Shown: piece by piece, positions 8,109 through 15,586 of the stretch | Layout: every line of letters starts with the position of its first letter | Numbering within the stretch: the first letter of the stretch is position 1 | Source of the DNA: WTAW01 sp964406575 | GTDB lineage: Bacteria > Acidobacteriota > Aminicenantia > Aminicenantales > Aminicenantaceae | Assembly: GCA_964406575.1 (NCBI GenBank) | Contig: CAYOSH010000035.1 | Span: forward strand, 1-38,527 | Length of the DNA stretch: 38,527 nt | Reading direction: 5' to 3' | Notes under the pieces: model-generated | Database searches by the model: none | What the model was told of the DNA's origin: nothing | What the model saw: only the letters and a program-made list of their open reading frames with translations | Translations under genes and position numbers: made by a program

Positions 8109-8127
8109 AAATGTACCAGGTAAATTT
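8109..8127. repeat. Palindrome AAATGTACC-A-GGTAAATTT (repeat family C, copy 2)
   Basis: Same element as at 3484-3502 with one arm change (GGTAAATTT for GGTACATTT). It abuts the TAA of the beta-barrel gene at 8128-8130, mirroring the 3' position of copy 1. Confidence 0.5.
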
Positions 8128-9396
8128 TTAGCGGCCGAAGCGGGGATTGACGACGTTGCTGAAGACGGAGCCGAAGGTGTAACTCACGCCCACAGATATG
8201 TGGTAGTCATAGTCTGTGACAAGTTCTCGCCGCCGAAGCAAAATCTCATCGAGGGTGGCATCGCCCTTGGGTAAATTAAGCTGGTCGTGAATTCTCGAAT
8301 AGCTGCCGAAGATATCCAGGTTGAGCCCCCGGACAAGACGGTATGAAATATGGCCCCACAAACTGACGCGATTCTTGGATACGTCATAAAAATAATGGGA
8401 ACCGTCCACAGAGATGCTAGCATTTCCCCAGGGCTGCTTGACTTCCAAAGTGATATCCAGTGACTGTCCTAAAAGGCCTTCTGAAGTTTTATTATAAATC
8501 GTCTCTTCTCTATAGCTGTTGTGAAAATAATTCAAGCGATAGAGGAAGCGGAGCCGACGCCGGGTGGATTCATAGTAAGGGAAGAGATTGTATTCAATAG
8601 CAGGAGCGACATTCAATTGGAGGTTCAAGTTGCTGTAAGTAGAGGACTCGAACTCTAACCACCCCCCTAAAGACCAGTGATCGCTCAGGCTTTTGACATA
8701 ATAGCCTCCTGCTTCCTGACCCGATGTTGTGCTGACTATGGAATCACTGTCAATGTTGAACGTGTCTTCTTCGAATTCACCTTCAATTCTCAGCCGCAGT
8801 TTCATTTCCGGCGTGACTCTGTTGGCTGAAAAATTGGCTCGCACAGAGCGTTCACTCGTCGATTTCTCCCCACTGAGCGATCCCCTTATTCCCATGTTGA
8901 ATATCCAGAAATTCCACTTATCATCAACAGCGGTAGGCGCCAAATCTTCTTTAAATACGATGGAAATGTGATCCGCGATGGGTGAATGCAGCACATAAGG
9001 GAAAAGGCCTCTTTTCAGGACCTCCACATACCCTTCTCGAATTTCGTCTCTCACATCTGTTCTGTTGGAGATATACTTCAGAGTATGGCGAATATCGCCA
9101 TAGGCCTTCAGGCCGATAAATTCCATGGTGTATTCTTGAGCGCCGCTCCCAGTATTTTGTGTTGTGATGAGGACATGGACATCCGCATCCTGCCTGTCCC
9201 GGACATAATTGACAAAAGTGATCTCTGTGCGGATGTAATCTCTGTCACACCCGCGGCAATCGATAAACACTTTTGGTGCGGACTGTTTCAGCTCTTTTTG
9301 ATAGGCGAGATCATCTTCCTCACAGAAAAGAGAGAGGGGAGTAAAAGTGAGGGCTACACACAAAATTCCAAGCAGGATTATGCTTCGCTTCGTCAC
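8128..9396 (-). CDS. Secreted protein with predicted C-terminal outer-membrane beta-barrel
   Basis: 422 residues. Start is GTG at 9396 with AAGGAG 7 nt upstream. A signal peptide (SIILLGILCVALTFTPLSLF, cut near residue 25) is followed by a compact N-terminal domain (about 40-155) containing FIDCRGCDRDYIRTEITFV and VHVLITTQNTGSG. From about 165 the sequence alternates polar and hydrophobic residues with many aromatics (WNFWIFNMGIRG, LSLWGHISYRL, YDYHISVGVSYTFG), as in a beta-barrel of roughly 12 strands, though the chain ends in FGR rather than a clean aromatic C-terminus. I recall the IDCR-CD-DYIR type N-terminal domain from uncharacterised proteins of Acidobacteria and Bacteroidetes, but no function is known to me. 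Monocistronic. Confidence 0.7.
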   Translation of the reverse strand: MTKRSIILLGILCVALTFTPLSLFCEEDDLAYQKELKQSAPKVFIDCRGCDRDYIRTEITFVNYVRDRQDADVHVLITTQNTGSGAQEYTMEFIGLKAYGDIRHTLKYISNRTDVRDEIREGYVEVLKRGLFPYVLHSPIADHISIVFKEDLAPTAVDDKWNFWIFNMGIRGSLSGEKSTSERSVRANFSANRVTPEMKLRLRIEGEFEEDTFNIDSDSIVSTTSGQEAGGYYVKSLSDHWSLGGWLEFESSTYSNLNLQLNVAPAIEYNLFPYYESTRRRLRFLYRLNYFHNSYREETIYNKTSEGLLGQSLDITLEVKQPWGNASISVDGSHYFYDVSKNRVSLWGHISYRLVRGLNLDIFGSYSRIHDQLNLPKGDATLDEILLRRRELVTDYDYHISVGVSYTFGSVFSNVVNPRFGR

Positions 9397-9755
9397 ATCA
9401 ATTCTCCTTTGTGCTCAAAGTAAGCAAGGACTCTCCTTTCCGTTCATAGTGCAATTCAATCCAAAGGTGGATTAAAAAAACGTTATATCCTAATACATAC
9501 TTTGCAGAAATAAAAGAAATTTCTTGAATGAGTTTAGTCGAGAGGCCTTGTCATTTAACGAAAAAACGAAGGTTCGTTGGAATTTAGTTCCCTTCGGCAC
9601 AAATTTTAACCGTAGCTTTTATTCTTAAGTTCGACACTGTAGAGTATTGCGACCCCATTGCGCTGGGTAATATGCTGCACTTTTGTGATTTTCGAAAAAT
9701 CGTACACAATCTTCGAATTGTCGCGGTGGCTATTTTTGTTTACAATAGCACACCT
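9397..9755. other. Intergenic region with divergent starts
   Basis: 359 nt between the divergently transcribed beta-barrel and HAD genes. It is AT-rich and contains a small hairpin AACGAA-GG-TTCGTT (9565-9578) and, at its right end, the HAD promoter. No further gene is supported; a minus-strand open frame crossing 9606-9887 is largely the antisense of the HAD gene. Confidence 0.6.
9718..9746 (+). promoter_or_regulatory. Sigma-70 promoter of the HAD gene, near-leaderless
   Basis: TTGTCG (9718-9723), a 17-nt spacer, then TACAAT (9741-9746). The predicted transcript start near 9753 is only about 3 nt before the ATG at 9756, and there is no Shine-Dalgarno sequence, so the mRNA may be leaderless. 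Confidence 0.55.
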
Positions 9756-10430
9756 ATGGCAAAGATCGTTTTCTGGGATTGGACAGGCACTCTGGCAGAT
9801 GAGGCCAGATTGGATGAAGCCGTCTGTCGAAGCCTGGAAGAAGACATTGCGGCGAAGAGGGGGATATCCTTTGCAGAGGCTGAGCAATTATTTAAAGAGC
9901 ATCTCAAAGGGATTGAAAACTCCTGGAAGTGGCACGATTATGTCCAACACGGAAAACACTTTGGTATCGATTGGAAACACAGCCAAGAAATCAACCTGGA
10001 TAAATTGGCTCTTGTTCCCCATGCAAGAGACATTCTGGAGTACGCGAAAGAGAAAGCATATCTAAACGTCCTTGTCACAAATGCGGTTAGAGAGGTTGTC
10101 CTGCTGAGGGTCAGACATGTCGGGCTCTGGGATGCGTTCGCTGCCGTCATCGGGAGCAGTGATGTGGAGGCCCTCAAAGCAGAGGGCAAACATTTTAAGC
10201 ACGGATTAGAACGCCTGAACGGCGATCCCCGTCAATCATACTCCGTAGGTGATAATCCCATTCAGGATATTCAATCGGCACAGAAGCTCGGATTGAAGAC
10301 AGTCTTTTGTGAATTCGGGAATAAGCTTGTGCACTATCATTCTGAGCACATCTCAGAGAATCATAAAGAAAGAATCGCTGCCGATCACAGAATCAAAAAT
10401 CTGATGGATCTAAAAAATATCATATCATGA
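9756..10430 (+). CDS. HAD superfamily hydrolase
   Basis: 224 residues from the ATG at 9756; the frame is open for 28 codons upstream, but the family sequence begins at MAKIVFWDWTGTLAD and a promoter overlaps the upstream part. Motif I is DWTGT, with nucleophile Asp but Thr in place of the usual second acid, as in DKTGT ATPases and close to the DWAGT of phosphonoacetaldehyde hydrolase. An alpha-helical cap follows (about 18-85). Motif II is LVTNA, motif III the lysine near LKAEGKHFKHG, and motif IV GDNPIQD. It is probably a cytosolic phosphatase or phosphonatase-like enzyme for a small metabolite; the substrate is not predictable. It is followed at 37 nt by the RNA methyltransferase gene. Confidence 0.8.
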   Translation: MAKIVFWDWTGTLADEARLDEAVCRSLEEDIAAKRGISFAEAEQLFKEHLKGIENSWKWHDYVQHGKHFGIDWKHSQEINLDKLALVPHARDILEYAKEKAYLNVLVTNAVREVVLLRVRHVGLWDAFAAVIGSSDVEALKAEGKHFKHGLERLNGDPRQSYSVGDNPIQDIQSAQKLGLKTVFCEFGNKLVHYHSEHISENHKERIAADHRIKNLMDLKNIIS

Positions 10431-10467
10431 TCGGAATGAATAAGATGAACACGATCGAGGCTTTGTG

Positions 10468-11574
10468 ATGGCTGAGCCGTTATGCCCCTATTTTGGAAAG
10501 TGCGGGGGGTGCTCCTTCCAGGATGTCGATTATAAAGTCCAATTGGAAAATAAGAGAAATAAACTGTCACGGGCGTTGCGTTTTGAAGACATCCCAATAT
10601 ATTCGGGTGAAAAATATTTTTACAGGGAACGAATGGACATGGTCTTCCATCCCGGAGGATTGGGATTCAGAGAGAAGCGTTCGTGGCAGAGGATCGTGGA
10701 TGTAGAGAAGTGTGTGATCTCCAATGAAGAGCTGAACACACACATAAGGGAGATAAGGAAATTTTTCCGAGATGTCGATTGCTTTGATCCCATAACTCGC
10801 GCTGGCACTTTCCGGTTTGCGGTGATAAGAACTCCCCCATTAGATTCAGCTGTATCCATTGTTTTGAATAAAGATTCGGATAAGTTGGACGAGACCAGAA
10901 ATACAATCGAAGACTATTCGGCAGAGACAAGTGCCCGGAATGTGCTTGCCGCCTATGTCCCGCACAACAGTGGGTTGAGCATTTCAGAGGATTATGTTGT
11001 GGTCAAGGGCTCGGATAGGCTTTGTGAAAATTATCTGGGAAGGACCTTTCGCTACCACATCCAGGGATTTTTCCAGAACAATCATGTTATGGCTGAGAAG
11101 CTCCATAAGTACTGTCATGAGCTCCTCAAAACACATCCGACACAGAAGGCCCATCTTCTGGACCTCTACGGAGGTGTAGGAGCGTTCGGGATCATAAACG
11201 CAGGCCTTTTTCGAAATGTCACGATCTTGGAGAATTACGCTCCATCCATAGAGGATTGTCAAATCAACATCCAAGAGAACAATCTTATGAATGTGAAACC
11301 AATCCTGATGGATGCTAAACATCTGAAGATCCTGGAATTGCCTGAGCCTTTGTATACAATTTTAGACCCCCCAAGGAGTGGGATGAATCCACGGACGCTG
11401 AAGCGTTTGAACGAAATCAAACCGGAGCTGATTCTATTTATTTCCTGCAATATTAAATTGTTACGAAGAGAATTGCCTTACCTGAGCAATTACAAGATAA
11501 AGAGTGCCGTTCTCTTTGACCTCTTCCCGCAAACCCCACACCAGGAAGCCGTCATTGAGTTGGTACAGAATTGA
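10468..11574 (+). CDS. RNA m5U methyltransferase of the TrmA/RlmC/RlmD family
   Basis: 368 residues from the ATG at 10468 with CGAGG 7 nt upstream; a GTG one codon earlier is possible. The N-terminus has an iron-sulfur cluster motif CPYFGKCGGC (Cys6, 12 and 15), with a fourth Cys in DVEKCVIS. The Rossmann methyltransferase domain shows the SAM motif LDLYGGVGAFG, the DPPRSG motif, catalytic Cys327 in FISCN and the catalytic Glu360 in HQEAVIEL. These are the features of 5-methyluridine synthases acting on 23S rRNA or on tRNA U54. It lacks the N-terminal TRAM domain and is about 370 residues, like RlmC (375 residues). The rRNA or tRNA site cannot be decided from sequence alone. Confidence 0.88.
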   Translation: MAEPLCPYFGKCGGCSFQDVDYKVQLENKRNKLSRALRFEDIPIYSGEKYFYRERMDMVFHPGGLGFREKRSWQRIVDVEKCVISNEELNTHIREIRKFFRDVDCFDPITRAGTFRFAVIRTPPLDSAVSIVLNKDSDKLDETRNTIEDYSAETSARNVLAAYVPHNSGLSISEDYVVVKGSDRLCENYLGRTFRYHIQGFFQNNHVMAEKLHKYCHELLKTHPTQKAHLLDLYGGVGAFGIINAGLFRNVTILENYAPSIEDCQINIQENNLMNVKPILMDAKHLKILELPEPLYTILDPPRSGMNPRTLKRLNEIKPELILFISCNIKLLRRELPYLSNYKIKSAVLFDLFPQTPHQEAVIELVQN

Positions 11575-11581
11575 GCTTTAG

Positions 11582-11602
11582 GGTCCGTTCCCCGAACGGA
11601 CC
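11582..11602. repeat. Palindrome GGTCCGTTC-CCC-GAACGGACC (repeat family B)
   Basis: A perfect 9-bp stem with a CCC loop, 7 nt after the stop of the RNA methyltransferase gene. Related copies are at 26821-26841 and in a cluster at 36104-36238. Confidence 0.75.
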
Positions 11603-11649
11603 GTTAGAAAACATTTCCTAACCTCTTGAAAAAAGACAGCGAGAATGCG

Positions 11650-11712
11650 AAAAAGGTGACAGGCCCCTTTTTGTTGTACCCCTGAAAAAAGGTGACAGTC
11701 TCCTTTTTTCAG
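11650..11712. repeat. Two copies of repeat family A upstream of the heptose kinase gene
   Basis: Copy at 11650-11672 pairs AAAAAGG with CCTTTTT. Copy at 11682-11712 has arms CTGAAAAAAGG and CCTTTTTTCAG around TGACAGTCT. The first possible start codon of the downstream frame (GTG 11692) lies inside this repeat, which argues that translation starts further on. Confidence 0.7.
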
Positions 11713-11733
11713 CATACAAAATCTTACCGCAGA

Positions 11734-11762
11734 TTGATTTTTTACGACTTTTCTGGCAAAAT
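11734..11762 (+). promoter_or_regulatory. Possible sigma-70 promoter of the LPS heptose operon
   Basis: TTGATT (11734-11739), a 17-nt spacer and CAAAAT (11757-11762). The predicted start near 11769 is about 7 nt before the GTG at 11776. The -10 box matches 4 of 6. Confidence 0.4.
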
Positions 11763-11775
11763 CTTTGCAAGTTCC

Positions 11776-12783
11776 GTGGACAAAAAAAAGAGAACCCTGC
11801 TCCAAGTCATCGAGAACTTCTCTCAGAAAAAAATCATCGTGTGGGGAGATATTATTCTCGATGAGTATCTCTACGGAACAACCCGCCGCATATCCAGAGA
11901 AGCACCCGTGCTCATCCTCTCCTACAAGCGTAAGGAATTTTCTCTGGGAGGAGCTGGGAACGCTCTCCTCAACCTGAAGGCGCTGGGAGCCAAGCCCCTT
12001 GCCACAGGTGTCCTGGGTCAAGATGACGCAGGAAACAAAATTTTAGAGATCTTGAAGCAGAATGGCTTATCCACTCGAAATCTCATCCTGGAAAAAGGCT
12101 ACAGAACTCCTGTTAAGACTAGGATACTGGCCGGCGAAGAGACGACCCGAAAACAGCAAATCCTCCGGATTGATCAGGAGGCTGAAGTCCCGGACACACC
12201 TTCTCTCAAACAAAAGCTCCTCAAATGCCTCCGCGACCTCCGCAAAGACGCAGATGCCCTCCTCATATCTGACTACGATTATCACACTGTGAAAGAAGAC
12301 ATCTTTCGTCGAGCACTCCCCTTTTACAAAAAGACGAACATCCCCATTGCTTTGGATTCCCGCTTTCGACTGCTCAATTTTAAGGGAGTGACCGTGATCA
12401 CCCCTAATGAACCGGAAATGGAAGAAGCGCTCCGTTTAAGGATCGATGACAACGTCCGGGTTATTACACAGGCCGGAAAAAGACTCCTCAAAGAATCAGA
12501 TGCAGAAACAATCCTCCTCACCAGAGGTTCACAGGGGATGGTTCTGTTCACCAGGAAAAAGCCTCCTTTTTCTATTCCAATATTCGGCACGACAGATATC
12601 GTCGATGTCACCGGAGCGGGAGACACAGTCATCAGTGTCTTCACTCTTGCCCTGGCTTCTGGCGCCTCATACAAAGAGGCCGCCCAGCTTGCCAACTATG
12701 CTGGGGGGCTTGTGGTCATGAAAAAAGGCACATCCACAATCACTCCACATGAACTCAAAAAAGCCATCGAATCCGAACATTGA
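11776..12783 (+). CDS. hldE: D-glycero-beta-D-manno-heptose-7-phosphate kinase (HldE kinase domain as a separate protein)
   Basis: 335 residues. PfkB/ribokinase fold: VWGDIILDEYLYGTTRRISR near residue 20 is the signature of RfaE/HldE N-terminal kinase domains. EFSLGGAGNALLNLKALGA, the central DALLISDYDY segment and the anion-hole/base motif DVTGAGDTV also match. It phosphorylates heptose-7-phosphate at C1 on the way to ADP-heptose for the LPS inner core. In E. coli this domain is fused to the nucleotidyltransferase; here the TGA stop overlaps the TTG start of a separate transferase gene, so the two should be made in equal amounts. Start: GTG 11776 is preferred, because the earlier GTG at 11692 lies in a palindromic repeat and its first 28 codons are not family-like. 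RBS is weak. Confidence 0.85.
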   Translation: MDKKKRTLLQVIENFSQKKIIVWGDIILDEYLYGTTRRISREAPVLILSYKRKEFSLGGAGNALLNLKALGAKPLATGVLGQDDAGNKILEILKQNGLSTRNLILEKGYRTPVKTRILAGEETTRKQQILRIDQEAEVPDTPSLKQKLLKCLRDLRKDADALLISDYDYHTVKEDIFRRALPFYKKTNIPIALDSRFRLLNFKGVTVITPNEPEMEEALRLRIDDNVRVITQAGKRLLKESDAETILLTRGSQGMVLFTRKKPPFSIPIFGTTDIVDVTGAGDTVISVFTLALASGASYKEAAQLANYAGGLVVMKKGTSTITPHELKKAIESEH

Positions 12784-13271
12784 AAAAAAGACACGGCCTG
12801 ACACATCTTAAAGCACTCATCGACAAAGAAAAAAAGAAGGGGAAACGTATAGTCCTCGCCAATGGCTGCTTCGACCTCATCCACGTGGGACACATCAGGT
12901 ATCTGAAAGAATCCAGAGCTCTAGGAGACATCCTCGTTGTCGCACTCAACAGTGATACATCTGTACGCAAACTCAAAGGCAAAGGGAGGCCCATCCTGTC
13001 CGAAGAGGAGAGGGTGGAGATCATCTCTTCTTTTTATTTTGTCGATTACGTCATAGTCTTCAAAGAGCCGAACGTGGAAAAAATCCTTCTCACGCTCAAG
13101 CCTCATGTGCATGCCAAGGGCTCGGACTACACTGAAGAATCGGTTCCTGAGAGGGAAACGGTCTTGAGCTATGGGGGAGAAATCGCGATCACGGGGGGCC
13201 CCAAGGTCAAAAACACATCCGCAATTTTTCAGCGGATCGCCCAAAAACTGAAGATGAACGACACTCTATAG
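12780..13271 (+). CDS. hldE: D-beta-D-heptose 1-phosphate adenylyltransferase (HldE C-terminal domain as a separate protein)
   Basis: 163 residues, a single cytidylyltransferase-like domain. It has the GKRIVLANGCFDLIHVGHI core with the HxGH (HVGH) nucleotide-binding motif, LVVALNSDTSV, and a late KNTSAIFQRI segment in the place of the ISTT-type motif. It transfers AMP from ATP to heptose-1-phosphate to give ADP-heptose. It starts at TTG 12780, whose last two bases are shared with the TGA of the kinase gene, so translation is probably coupled. Next comes the heptosyltransferase that would use the product, 8 nt downstream. Confidence 0.88.
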   Translation: MKKRHGLTHLKALIDKEKKKGKRIVLANGCFDLIHVGHIRYLKESRALGDILVVALNSDTSVRKLKGKGRPILSEEERVEIISSFYFVDYVIVFKEPNVEKILLTLKPHVHAKGSDYTEESVPERETVLSYGGEIAITGGPKVKNTSAIFQRIAQKLKMNDTL

Positions 13272-13279
13272 GCCTTTCC

Positions 13280-14314
13280 ATGAACAATTTTCTGATCATC
13301 AAGCTAAGCTCTCTCGGAGATATCATCCACACGCTACCGGCGTTCTCGGCCCTTAGAGAAAATAATCCTGACGCAAAAATCGTTTGGACCGTCGAGGAGA
13401 ACGGCAGAGAGATCTTGGATTGGGTGCCGGGGATAGACCGCGTTGTTGTGGTCAAGACCCGGGAATGGAAGATCAGTTCCTTGAAATCCTGGGCGGAGCT
13501 CAGGCGGATACGAACTGAGATCAAGAACAGAGATCAAACGGCCATTGATTTTCAAGGCCTGGTAAAATCCGGAATTTGTGCGTATCTCTCCCGGTCAAAA
13601 AGAAGGATCGGCTTCCACCGTAAAAACCTGAAGGAGCCCCTGGCCTCAATCTTTTACACCGACCAGCAAGACGAGCTGTCAGAGAAGGAGCACGTTATCC
13701 GAAAAAACTTGAGCCTCCTGTCCCTCGTCGGGATCGCGAATGAACATTTCGCTTTTCCATTAAAGATCCCCGATGATTTTTCACGATCGACATGGAAGAA
13801 ACTGTCAGATCTGGGCTATCGGCCTGCAGACAGACTGATCGTCTTGAATGTAGGCGCAGCGTGGCCGACAAAAAGATGGCTTACAGAAAGATGGGCGGAA
13901 CTTACCGAAATCCTCAAGAACAACCGAAAAGACATATTTTTTCTCCTTTTATGGGGAAATGATGAGGAAAAAACGATCGCAGAAGAAGTCCATAAAAACA
14001 CGGCCATTAACTTGGCTCCTTTTTTAAACATCAAGGAGGTTATCGCACTTATAAAAGCTGCTGACCTGGTTGTCAGCGGAGATACTTTTGCCCTTCAGGT
14101 AGCGACAGCGCTCTCCCGGCCTGTTGTGGGGATCTTCGGCCCAACAAATCCAAAAAGAAACGGCCCCTTCAACCCCAACGATAGGGTGGCCTTTCACGAG
14201 ATGGAGTGCAGCCACTGCTATCGAAGGAAATGCGCCACACTAGACTGCATAGATAAGATCACAGCCGAGGAAGTCGGAGAGATGTGTCTCGAGGTTCTGG
14301 AAAGCCATGAGTGA
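13280..14314 (+). CDS. Lipopolysaccharide heptosyltransferase (glycosyltransferase family 9)
   Basis: 344 residues, GT-B fold. The N-terminus NFLIIKLSSLGDIIHTLPA is the classical opening of WaaC/WaaF-type heptosyltransferases, and the C-terminal donor site shows SGDTFALQVATALSRPVVG and GIFGPTNPKRNGP. The TAIDFQGLVKSG segment is also typical of WaaC. It should add heptose from ADP-heptose to lipid A-Kdo on the cytosolic face of the inner membrane. A cysteine-rich patch (CSHCYRRKCATLDC) near the end is common in this family. Its last 8 nt overlap the following gene. WaaC is more likely than WaaF by the N-terminal wording, but I do not fix the symbol. Confidence 0.85.
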   Translation: MNNFLIIKLSSLGDIIHTLPAFSALRENNPDAKIVWTVEENGREILDWVPGIDRVVVVKTREWKISSLKSWAELRRIRTEIKNRDQTAIDFQGLVKSGICAYLSRSKRRIGFHRKNLKEPLASIFYTDQQDELSEKEHVIRKNLSLLSLVGIANEHFAFPLKIPDDFSRSTWKKLSDLGYRPADRLIVLNVGAAWPTKRWLTERWAELTEILKNNRKDIFFLLLWGNDEEKTIAEEVHKNTAINLAPFLNIKEVIALIKAADLVVSGDTFALQVATALSRPVVGIFGPTNPKRNGPFNPNDRVAFHEMECSHCYRRKCATLDCIDKITAEEVGEMCLEVLESHE

Positions 14315-14861
14315 ATTGCGATTCACAGATCTCCTCTGCAAATGGAGGGTGCGAGGTGGACTGGTCAGCGCCATCCTTGCCATTATATTTGCAAGACCTA
14401 CAGTGTGCTCCCTGATCGGAGGAGCCGGGATAGCCGCGATCGGGATTACCATCAGAATTTGGGCATGCGGATACTTGAGAAAAGAAAAGGAGCTCACGAC
14501 TTCCGGCCCTTACAGGTTCACCAGAAATCCTCTCTATCTGGGCAGTTTGATCTTGGGGATCAGCACTGTGGTAGCATGCAATTCCTGGTGGGTGTTCGCA
14601 ATCTTTACGGCCAATTTCCTGATCTTCTACCCCGTCGTGATACGTGCGGAAAAGGAAAGGATGTCTCAATTTTTTCCAGAAGAATACAGAGAATACAGCA
14701 AAAAGGTCCCTCTCTTCTTCCCCTCTCTCAAGCCAAAGTTTCCCCGCAACCCAATCAACAGTTTCAGTTGGACGTTCTACAAACAGAATAGGGAAAATCG
14801 CGCTCTGATCGGCACCGCCATTTTTTATATCTGTCTTATCATAAAAATGATTGTATTCTAA
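14307..14861 (+). CDS. Isoprenylcysteine carboxyl methyltransferase (ICMT)-like membrane protein
   Basis: 184 residues with several membrane helices (about 17-35, 37-55, 75-115 as a hairpin, and one at the C-terminus). The SAM-binding core of the ICMT/phospholipid methyltransferase family is visible as TSGPYRFTRNPLYLGSL, followed by a second helix pair and the EKERMSQFFPEEYREYSKKV segment. Such bacterial proteins methylate lipids or unknown small acceptors. It overlaps the heptosyltransferase gene by 8 nt and is therefore part of the LPS operon, so an envelope lipid is a reasonable guess for its substrate. It is followed by a family A palindrome. Confidence 0.75.
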   Translation: MSELRFTDLLCKWRVRGGLVSAILAIIFARPTVCSLIGGAGIAAIGITIRIWACGYLRKEKELTTSGPYRFTRNPLYLGSLILGISTVVACNSWWVFAIFTANFLIFYPVVIRAEKERMSQFFPEEYREYSKKVPLFFPSLKPKFPRNPINSFSWTFYKQNRENRALIGTAIFYICLIIKMIVF

Positions 14862-14866
14862 CGAAT

Positions 14867-14892
14867 GGAAAAAGGTGACTGTCCCCTTTTTA
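14867..14892. repeat. Repeat family A palindrome between the ICMT-like and trmH genes
   Basis: GGAAAAAGGTGACTGTCCCC followed by TTTTTA; arms AAAAAGG(T)GAC and GTCCCCTTTTT. It lies 5 nt after one stop codon and 15 nt before the next start, on the plus strand. Confidence 0.7.
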
Positions 14893-14907
14893 TGATATAT
14901 TGGGATT

Positions 14908-15501
14908 ATGCCGACAAAAGATCGGATAAAAAAAGCAAACCGCGTTCTCTCGCAACGCCAACCTGACCTTCGTGTAGCTCTGGAAGATGTGACGAACACC
15001 CATAACGCCAGCGCCGTGGTTAGGACTTGCGATGCTGCGGGTATCATGTATGTGGAGATCATCTCCGCAACCGGCGAGCCATTCCCCATCAACAGGGCGA
15101 TCTCCACGCGCGCTGAAAAATGGCTGAAATTCAATTACCATACGTCCGCTTCCGAATGCCTCACCCACCTGAAAGGTAAAGGGTTCAAAATTGCCGCCAC
15201 ACATCTCGGCAAGGATGCTCTTCCTTACACGGCTCTGGACTATACTGAGCCTATGGTTATTGTATTCGGGAATGAATCGGAGGGGATCTCCGAAAAGTCC
15301 CTCGCCCTCTCTGACTACGTCATCAAGATCCCGATGGTCGGGATGGTCCAAAGCCTCAACCTTTCTGTTTCCGTGGGTATCATCCTGTATGAAGCAATGA
15401 AACAGCGGCAGGAAAAAGGATACTACACAGACTCCAGGCTCTCACCTGATAAATTTCAACTCTTCCTCAATAAATGGCTCAAACTCCCTCCGCATGATTA
15501 A
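14908..15501 (+). CDS. trmH: tRNA (guanosine-2'-O-)-methyltransferase TrmH
   Basis: 197 residues with the three SpoU motifs: motif 1 NASAVVRTCDAAG (the Arg is the catalytic residue), motif 2 MVIVFGNESEGIS and motif 3 IPMVGMVQSLNLSVSVG. TrmH methylates the 2'-OH of G18 in the D-loop of tRNAs. The protein is slightly shorter than E. coli TrmH (229) and has the usual C-terminal helix used for tRNA contact. There is no Shine-Dalgarno sequence before the ATG; a TATGAT box at 14891-14896 suggests its own near-leaderless promoter, but the -35 box is poor. Confidence 0.88.
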   Translation: MPTKDRIKKANRVLSQRQPDLRVALEDVTNTHNASAVVRTCDAAGIMYVEIISATGEPFPINRAISTRAEKWLKFNYHTSASECLTHLKGKGFKIAATHLGKDALPYTALDYTEPMVIVFGNESEGISEKSLALSDYVIKIPMVGMVQSLNLSVSVGIILYEAMKQRQEKGYYTDSRLSPDKFQLFLNKWLKLPPHD

Positions 15502-15532
15502 ATCAAAACCGGTTTTTTCCCTGTAGACGAAG

Positions 15533-15560
15533 AAAAAAAGGGGAGGCAGTCGCCTCCCCT
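15533..15560 (-). terminator. Rho-independent terminator of the sigma/anti-sigma/HtrA-like operon
   Basis: On the minus strand AGGGGAGGC, a 4-nt GACT loop and GCCTCCCCT form a perfect 9-bp stem, followed directly by TTTTTTT. It lies 27 nt after the stop of the HtrA-like gene. The T-run is on the minus-strand side only, so it serves that operon. Confidence 0.85.
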
Positions 15561-15586
15561 ATTGAGAATGGGCCACAAGAGCAGAA

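Noticed and set aside
11692..11775. Upstream GTG start for the heptose kinase
   Set aside because: It lies inside a family A palindrome, and the first 28 codons do not resemble the family; a promoter also overlaps this stretch.
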